A stretch of 64,000 nt of DNA from Rhyacophila brunnea (Eukaryota > Arthropoda > Insecta > Trichoptera > Rhyacophilidae): NCBI GenBank assembly GCA_022495005.1, contig JAGYXB010000509.1, forward strand, positions 310,001-374,000, in the 5' to 3' direction. This document shows, piece after piece, positions 57,015 to 64,000 of the stretch; position 1 is the first letter of the stretch; every line of letters begins with the position of its first letter. Below the pieces are notes generated by a model. It was given only the letters and a program-made list of their open reading frames with translations. It was not told where the DNA came from and searched no databases. A program made the translations under genes and the position numbers.

Positions 57015-57475
57015 CACGCATTGATAAACACCATGTGAATTGGAAAACCAGGATGGCCGAGCAGTAACTTGTCAGTCTCTAATGTCGTGGTCCCGGGTCT
57101 AGTATATTTATACATAATCCAAATACCTCAGTCTAGGACTCCCTCGTTTTCGTTTCGATTGAATCCTCTAATATATATCCAAACCAGGGTTATTAATTGT
57201 AACTCATATAGCTAAATAAATAATCTTGTTGTATAGAATATAGGTCATGGCTACATATTATTTATGACAGTGACTACAATTATTAAAAGTTATTTTTAAT
57301 GTATCTTAATAACGTTCCTTTTTTGAATTATTGATTTACGACAATTTATGACACTCATAAAATAGGTAAGTATAAATTTTTATCGTTTAGTTTCTTAAAG
57401 ATAATTTAGTATCTAACATTAGTATACACCCGTTGACCAAATTTTATGTCCGCGATATTAATATAAATTCAACTT
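57015..57475. other. No gene seen; weak tRNA-like string
   Basis: GGATGGCCGAGCAGT at about 57051-57065 resembles a Leu/Ser-type box A but lacks a proper box B or acceptor stem. Nothing else. Confidence 0.4.
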
Positions 57476-57479
57476 AATT

Positions 57480-57740
57480 CAACTAGAATGATACCAAGAG
57501 AATAACAAATAGCAAAAGTTTGCCATAGCCCGCGCCACGTCTCCGGGGCCGCAAATTTACTTTATTACGGCCATATATTTTTATATCTTTTTTACACTTG
57601 TTTTTTTTTCATTTCACTCTGCCCTAATTTCTGCTTGTGTGTCGAGGAAAATCTTCTTTTATGTTTATAGTTTCTTCCACTATAAAAATATTATATTCAA
57701 AGCTCTTGGCGAGAGAAATTCGACCGTCTCATATGAATCG
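57480..57740. promoter_or_regulatory. Candidate conserved non-coding block
   Basis: A G+C-rich core, GCCCGCGCCACGTCTCCGGG, is followed by AAATTTACTTTATTACGGCC, containing a TTTATTAC motif of the Abd-B/caudal type, and CCATATATTTTTATATC. No open frame. The mixture of a G+C core with homeodomain-type sites is what enhancers often look like; this is inference only. Confidence 0.25.
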
Positions 57741-57744
57741 GACA

Positions 57745-58760
57745 AAGCTTTTGAATAATTAATATTAATTTTAGAAAATGTGAATACTACAACCTCCTCT
57801 CACCTCGTTATCTTCCATTCAGTAGAAAGCCAAAGGTGATATTTAATTTCATAAAACAATTCCACGTGATTGACTGGCCACACATATGAATTCATGCAGA
57901 GAGAGCATTTTATATGATAACTAATTATTCGACACATTTGAAATAATAATATAGTGCTGGATAGTGGAGTCTCGTGGAGGAAAAAATTGGTGAACGGACA
58001 AACATCAGCCAACTCCAAATTTTAAATAGACTCTCGTAAGGTTGCCTACTCCGGACTCTTTAATTTATTGTTCGGTCATACAGTATGGCAACTTGAAATA
58101 ATTCATTCAATGACTATTAATGTCATTGAATTCATTCCATTAATACAACTTACAGTTATATAATATAGGTATAACCCATCAAAACTACAATAATGAATAT
58201 AGTATAGTTATTAGAAATAACCAACATCAAAATGTTTAGTAATAATAATTGTATTAGTATTTTTTTACACCCAAGAACGGCTTTTTGATTGGTGACAGTT
58301 AGTTTTGCAACATAATACATGTATACACTCTATGTTGACATAGTATACAACTTTGTAGTTCAAACCACTCATACAAATATAATTTAACTTAGGTAAATCA
58401 ATAAAATCCAAAGTTTCTCCACCAATTAAAAGGTCATTAACCAATAATAACATTGTAACAATTATTTGTTTCAAATTAATATACCATTAATACTATCGAT
58501 AGAGGGTACTTACATCCATTAGAATTTTACAGACAATAGTTAAGAATTCAATAATCAAAGCAAATTTAAAATACATACACGTTAAAACAAAATCAAGGTT
58601 AACTAAACTAACTACATATTATAATAGTTTAAAACAGTTAACACAATGAGGCAATCTAGAGTCTAGACAGTTAATATCATGAATGTTTGAAAAAGTGTTT
58701 ATATTTTAGATTTGTATTTCCATAATATCTCGTCATACCATTGCTTCCTTTTCACATGAA
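57745..58760. other. No gene seen
   Basis: A+T-rich. Minus ORFs of 72 and 69 codons show no family features. Confidence 0.45.
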
Positions 58761-58763
58761 ATG

Positions 58764-58980
58764 GCTCAAATAGACTCTATGACAATCGGTCATATAAATG
58801 CTGAAAAACCCGTTTCTTATGTTGGCGTCCTGTGTCACAGGGTGTCACAAAGTGTAAATACGATGTCATAGCTGTCATACAATATGTATGTATAAATGTC
58901 GGAATGGCATAGATTTGATCATAGACACTAAAACGCTCTTAGCATATATGTGCCCGATCGTCATATAGTCTATTTGAATC
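58764..58980. mobile_element. TIR element (~217 bp)
   Basis: The left end CTCAAATAGACTCTATGACA then ATCGGTCATATAAATGCT is mirrored at 58941-58980 with a few changes (~40 bp of TIR). The interior contains TGTCACAGGGTGTCACAAAG. Non-coding; target duplication unclear. Confidence 0.6.
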
Positions 58981-59247
58981 ATTAGTCGACAGTGGGATAT
59001 TGTCTACGATGTATACAGTTCCGCAATGCATATGGTTTCGAACACCTATGGCAATATCTTCCTTTCAAATATATCCACCAACCTCTATTTTTTGAGTCTC
59101 ATGTCAGTATGGTCATATATTATCAGTAGTCTTTAAGATTTTTTATAACTTTTTTTGAAAGAAATCATTCAACAGTAAAGTTATTTATTGACTTTTTTCT
59201 AAGATTATATTTAAGTAATAAATTGTGTTTCTCATCTAATAAAGTCC

Positions 59248-59655
59248 ATTGGGGTTTGCAATATCGGTATTTCAAAACTGGTATCCTAGTATTTTTCGAT
59301 ACCGAAATACCGGTTTTAGAAATCAGACAATACCGATATATTCGCTATTGAAAATGAAAACAAAATGTAGTAATTAACATAAAAGGTTTACTAGTACTTT
59401 ACATTTTTGTTGTGTTACACGATGTCTGGTTTACTTCCGTTGCCCTTCGACATCCTTGGTGATCAGCAATGATACTTGCAGATTTTAGAAACACATTATT
59501 GCATTATAGGTAGGTACTTCCCTAGTTTTAAATTTACCCAAATGTGTTCGCCAGTCACTCGCGGGTCTTACAAGTTATCAGGTGTGTTTTTTATGTTTTT
59601 TCCTCTCATATATTTCACGAATACCAGTATTCAATAAGAGATACTGAAATCCCTG
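59248..59655. mobile_element. Possible hAT-like remnant
   Basis: Left: GGGTTTGCAATATCGGTATT with AAACTGGTATCC. Right, as complement: CAGGGATTTCAGTATCTC with ATACTGGTATTCG. The two ends resemble each other and the hAT end CAGGG, but there is no target duplication. A further small palindrome of ATACCGGT / CCGATA words lies at 59257-59338. Confidence 0.3.
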
Positions 59656-59659
59656 ACAA

Positions 59660-60860
59660 CGATAGGACTAAATAGCGATTCTACTCTGAGTCGGTTGCAT
59701 TGAACATTATTGTCAAAATATTTATTTACATCTCTAGTGAAGGGAAGTTATTTCGAGTTTTTACCTATATATATATATAATATGTTCTGAAAAATAAGTC
59801 GAGGTAGTTATATCACTGATATAATTATTTAGATAGGTACATATCATTTAACTTTGATAACATTTTTAATGGTGGTATAATAAAAAATCTGTTCAATTAA
59901 AATATTTAAATATTGGTATGAGTACATCTAAGACTATTATTTTTTTAAGGAATGTAGAATATTATACAATTTTAATACCTCTATACAGTATTTCTCTTAT
60001 ATAATATTTCATTATTGAAAATTGATATTTTTTATTTGAATATAATTTGAATAGTGTTCTGTGACTCGAAAAAGGTTGGGAAGCGCTGCCAGTCAAACAA
60101 AACTGGTTTTAATAATATAATAGAACCCAAGAACTCCAATTATCTGGATTTATTTTTGATTATAAGATAAGGGTAAGTAAAATTTAAAATATATAATTAG
60201 TTAAGATGAACTTTTCAAAAATTGCTGTAAGATTTATTCTGAAAGTTAAGATATTTTTTTTTTATTATCCATCCGTATTTATAGTTATTCGAAGTACCTT
60301 TATCCCCATATAGTCCGAATAATCGAGGTTCTACTGTATAACAGACCATTGGGTTGTAATATTTCACAATTACACAATGTAATCAGAAAATAAGATTGCT
60401 AGATTTCAGAATCACACTTAAAGTCTACAATAACAACAAATAGGTATATCACTTTTAATCTCAGAAAACAATTTTGTTCATCACGTCAGTATTGCGGTTG
60501 AATATGATATATTACATATTAATTATTGGCTATGAAGTTTCGTAATATACTTACCAAACTCCAAAAAATCAAATGAAATGTTTGAAAGTTGGATTACTTA
60601 CGACGAATTAATTTATCTTCACAAATATCAACTTAGTTTGGCCGACTTTCTTTTTTTTTGAGTTGTCTTCAAAATTTTGCATATTATATTTGATAATAAA
60701 TATATTTTGAACAAAACTTTTCAAAGAACGTGTCCCGGTTTGTCTGGAGGTCTTTTTTTCAACAATTCTGTACCATTTGAAATTGAAATGTTGTTTTGTT
60801 GTTGTTTGAGATATTTTAATACGTTACGTAAAGGGGGAACTAAGTTTCCAAATCGTATAT
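59660..60860. other. No gene seen
   Basis: A+T-rich. GTGACTCGAAAAAGGTTGGG at about 60060 resembles the right end of a common hAT family (CAGTGGTTCCCAACCTTTTT type), with no partner found. The ORF at 60677-60883 is chance and runs into the next element. Confidence 0.4.
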
Positions 60861-60863
60861 GTG

Positions 60864-61571
60864 AGGGTTGTTTGAAAAGTTAAAAAAAAAAACAAATTGA
60901 CACATCTTCAGTCGCACGGGGCCAGGTTCGGAAAATATAGTAGACGAGAAATCAATTAGAAGCTAAATTTATCATTGATACCGTTGATTTCATAACGACA
61001 TTTTGTCCTGGTTGATGAGATTTTTATTTGTGTGCCAATCTTAGTCATTTTCACTTTAACTAGTTGTTCAAACGATCCAAAAAACAGTGGCTATTGTCTG
61101 CCCAGCTGAAAAATGGTCTGCGACGTCTTAGGCACACGTCGACCGTCTTATCATTATTTGGACTCCTGTTGAACTCTGGTGTATAGTGGTGGATCCAACT
61201 TTTAACAAGTCCCAAATTACATCCTCTGGGACTGTTCGCTAATGGGATCTGACCGGTTTACGTTCCTTATATGAAAGGGATAACAGAGACAAGTAACTCA
61301 CTAATGTACTGTGTTCGGACACTTTTCAGTTACTAAATCATTTAGTGGTAACTAAATCATTCGCGACTCGACTAACTCGACTAATCCAAGCCGGCCTTTA
61401 GTCGTTTTTCCAGTACTGCGATAAATGGGAAAGTATACGACTGTCAAACGTTAACTTTTCGTCTGAAATTTTGACAGCAGTCGTTTGACGAATGCTACTT
61501 ATCACCGGCAACAATTTTACTAAATTGTGGCGCAATCTCATAAGAATTTAACAAACTTTTCAAACAACCCT
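60864..61571 (-). pseudogene. Internally deleted, decayed mariner of another lineage
   Basis: The ends AGGGTTGTTTGAAAAGTT are exact inverted repeats. On minus, near the 60864 end, a frame reads YFPNLAPCD, the mariner motif around the third catalytic aspartate. About 90 bases upstream NQDKM stands where the second aspartate motif is expected. Stops and frame breaks are everywhere, and at ~0.7 kb it has lost about half of a normal mariner. The TIR differs from that of 30171-31470, so it belongs to a different mariner group. Confidence 0.6.
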
Positions 61572-61574
61572 AGT

Positions 61575-62635
61575 CTATTCCCATATTATATTTAAATATG
61601 TCTATATATGAATATGAGAAATTCTGCGGCTCGGAAGAATTACATAGCATAATATTGTATTAGAAAATGCAAAAAATCTTACAAACATTTCATATGGTAG
61701 ACCCATGACCTACTTTCTCTTATTGAATATTTTGGTATTTTTAGTATCTTATTAGATTATAAATTATTTATATTTCTTAGAATATTGCGGAAGATAAATT
61801 TTCATGAAGCACATTTTGTTGAAAGACCAAATACGTATAGTAATATTTTTTATTAATTTGTTTTACCATTATTAATAATTCTGAACTGTAAATCTGAATA
61901 CAGAATACACATTATTCGTTAATTTAAAAAAATATGTACTATAGTCGCAATTTATATTATAACAATAAGATCGGTTTCGACTTATGAGATTTTTTTAAAT
62001 TGGTGACAGAAAGTATGACAGCACATTGTTTATTGTTTATTGTTGTTATGGATGTACACTTCCCCATACTACAAAATTCTCATTAAACAATTATTGTTTT
62101 TTTTTTTACTTCTATATAGGCAGGTGAGAAATATTCATACCAAGACGAAATGATCAAAAGACATATACCATATTCAGTACTCATAAAATTATATTTTTTT
62201 CGATAAGCAATGAGGTTGAGAATTTTTTTATTTTCAAAAATATTAATTCAGGGAGGGGTTCTTCTTATAAACGTTTTTGCATTTTTTTGCGAAACCTACC
62301 TTCGTGATTGTTAAACTATATTTGATCGCTACTTTATAATGTATGTTTTATTTAATTAAATAAAAAAATTTACTGTTTCTTAATACATTTTTCTTGCAGA
62401 AATATAGGCATTGTAATGTCTAGGGGTTAAAAATGCAACGATGTAGACATTATGTTAAACGAGAGTATTTTTAACTCATTACTTGACAGTTTAGCAAAAT
62501 AATAAATAACAAGGCAACGTTCAAATTGACATACAATGAGCAAATCGTGTAATAAGTAGGTATATCTTTTTGTAATTAATTTACGAGTTCAAATTCAATT
62601 TTTTTTTTACATACGGTGAACATTACAAATTATAC
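61575..62635. other. No gene seen
   Basis: A+T-rich; nothing recognised. Confidence 0.45.
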
Positions 62636-62637
62636 AG

Positions 62638-62950
62638 TTAAGGGGGGACGTGCGCCGCGTAGGTCAAAATGGATATTTTATGCTATTTTCAAAGCATGAT
62701 CCTGGACATGCCTTAAACGTTGTAGATAATCTATTTACATAATTTTGAAGCCTTATTATCCTTTATATTTATTTTAAACATTTGATGACTGCATAAAGTA
62801 TTTTTATTACATAAAATAGTATTCTTTTAAACCTCTCGCTCTAATGTTTTAGAATATAGTCATATTTCAGTACGTCCACGTGAAGTGGTGTTAAGATTTT
62901 TTATATTTATTAATTTTTAAAAGCATTTATAATACCATTAGTAAAATTTA
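62638..62950 (+). mobile_element. Solo arm of the TTAA element family
   Basis: It starts at TTAA (62638-62641) followed by GGGGGGACGTGCGCCGCGTA and matches the arms of 9145-9807 almost throughout (CATTTGATGACTGCATAAAG, CATATTTCAGTACG). It continues in the centre-ward direction to about 62950 and then stops; the partner arm is missing. Confidence 0.75.
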
Positions 62951-62954
62951 TGTC

Positions 62955-63590
62955 GACATTATTATAGTGAAATATTTTATTGTATATCACATTATTATTT
63001 ATATAACAATATTATTTACTCCATTAAACTTATGTATTTCTAAGATTGAACGTATACAATATTAACAATAAATGTATTAAATGGTATGAATTATACTAGA
63101 TTTATTTTTGACCGATTTTATCAATGTTATTTGTAAATATAAACATTTTATATTAACAATAGAAAAAAATGCCAATCCCGGAACCAGTGCCGGGATCTCG
63201 GGATTGTCAAATTGTAATCCCGAAATCCCGGGATCAGAATTTTGGCTCGGGATTGGATTCTCTACTCTTATACTTATGAAACCATAAATAAACTCTCACT
63301 CCTCCATCATCACGAATAACCACGATCGTTTTTCATCTACAACACCATCTACCACACTGTCGACCACTCTCATAGATTTAATTAGATTTTGGTTAAAAAG
63401 TATTATGAAATATTTCGTATGTCTTTTTTATTCTATGGTTATACCAGCGAGTTAAACATCGACATTTTTTACAAAAAGATTTATGTCACAGGTGATCGGC
63501 CATTGTTTGTTGTTATGACTGACGTAAAATGCCGAATTGAAATGTGTCAATCTGTTATAATCCGTTGATGCTTCGAATTAATCCACATAA
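62955..63590. other. No gene seen; cluster of CCGGGAT motifs
   Basis: 63173-63256 contains repeated ATCCCG / CGGGAT words in both orientations (GCCGGGATCTCGGGATTG, AATCCCGAAATCCCGGGATC). This looks like a piece of a short palindromic repeat. The rest is A+T-rich. Confidence 0.4.
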
Positions 63591-63594
63591 CTGT

Positions 63595-63870
63595 TTTTCA
63601 TGTCGACATCATCCATCCTTCCCCTTACACGTGCCCGATGATTTACGAGTATCGGCGTAAATACTGAAACGTAATAAATGGCTGATAATGCGTTGTTGTT
63701 TGATCGAAAACTTCCCAGAGTCATTTGACTTAATTTGTTTTCCCGAAGTTGTTTTCATCTTAGTTTTGTGAATTGTTCGCATGTAATAAATCACCATAAA
63801 TCTAAATATACATTATCTCAGCGGGCGGGCGTATCTCCTGTAGGTATACAACCTGAAACGCGTTGGCAGT
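63595..63870. promoter_or_regulatory. Candidate conserved non-coding block
   Basis: The block has dense motifs, including GTAATAAATGG and TGTAATAAATCACCATAAAT (caudal/Abd-B type cores) and TTTACGAGTATCGGCGTAAA (near-palindromic), then a G+C patch (CAGCGGGCGGGCG). ORFs on both strands are unrecognised. Inference from motif density only. Confidence 0.25.
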
Positions 63871-64000
63871 GTGGGCACATATCAATTTGGGCAACAACAC
63901 AAACTCTCGTAAAAAGTATATTGGCTATCATTAAGTTTGTACATAGGTTTTGGCAAGTCAAAGCAACATAAATTCGTCAGATATTTTGAAACTTTTCTTG

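Overview
The window looks like A+T-rich insect nuclear DNA. It has no bacterial-type gene layout, no long intact ORF, several degraded tRNA-derived SINEs, mariner, hAT-like and Harbinger-like elements, LINE tail ends, and a TATA-box plus arthropod-type initiator. The low G+C and frequent ATAATATTAT and TAGGTA(C) strings fit a hemipteran such as an aphid relative, or a lepidopteran. That placement rests on composition only. Most of the 64 kb is intergenic or intronic.

Two places carry real signs of host genes, both on the minus strand. At 35136-35537 a short two-exon model joins in frame across an 87-bp intron and gives a 104-residue protein with one strong membrane segment. At 17897-18244 there is a TATA box, an initiator, a 5' leader, an ATG in good context and 52 codons ending at a strong GTAAGT donor, which looks like a first coding exon. 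A 26-codon ORF next to an ecdysone-response-like motif (51477-51557) is weaker. Several G+C-richer islands (7.4, 10.1, 13.5-13.9, 20.1-20.3, 26.8-27.0, 46.0, 57.5 and 63.6-63.9 kb) may be regulatory or exonic.

The rest is mobile DNA. Complete or nearly complete elements: a 1.3-kb mariner with TA target sites (30171-31470) carrying a broken D,D34D transposase; a TTAA-flanked 655-bp foldback (9145-9807) with two solo arms elsewhere; hAT-like elements with 8-bp target duplications (12244-12602, 41817-42234); Harbinger-like elements flanked by TAA (38543-39272, 52303-52755); a TIR family with two copies (25871-26252, 49031-49422); and a second, rotted mariner (60864-61571). LINE tail ends lie at about 44.2-44.9, 53.99-54.33 and 35.74-35.88 kb. 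At 32751-34780 a retroposon-like unit has an internal segment grown into a 13-unit, ~127-bp satellite.

Most unusual features: a family that places a tRNA-like Pol III unit inside foldback arms (10603-11160, 53293-53706, 54563-54912, and a tail relative at 25640-25800), one copy with an 11-bp target duplication; and the 730-bp Harbinger-like element whose loop holds two further side-by-side palindromes, so a single strand could fold into a T-shaped three-way junction.
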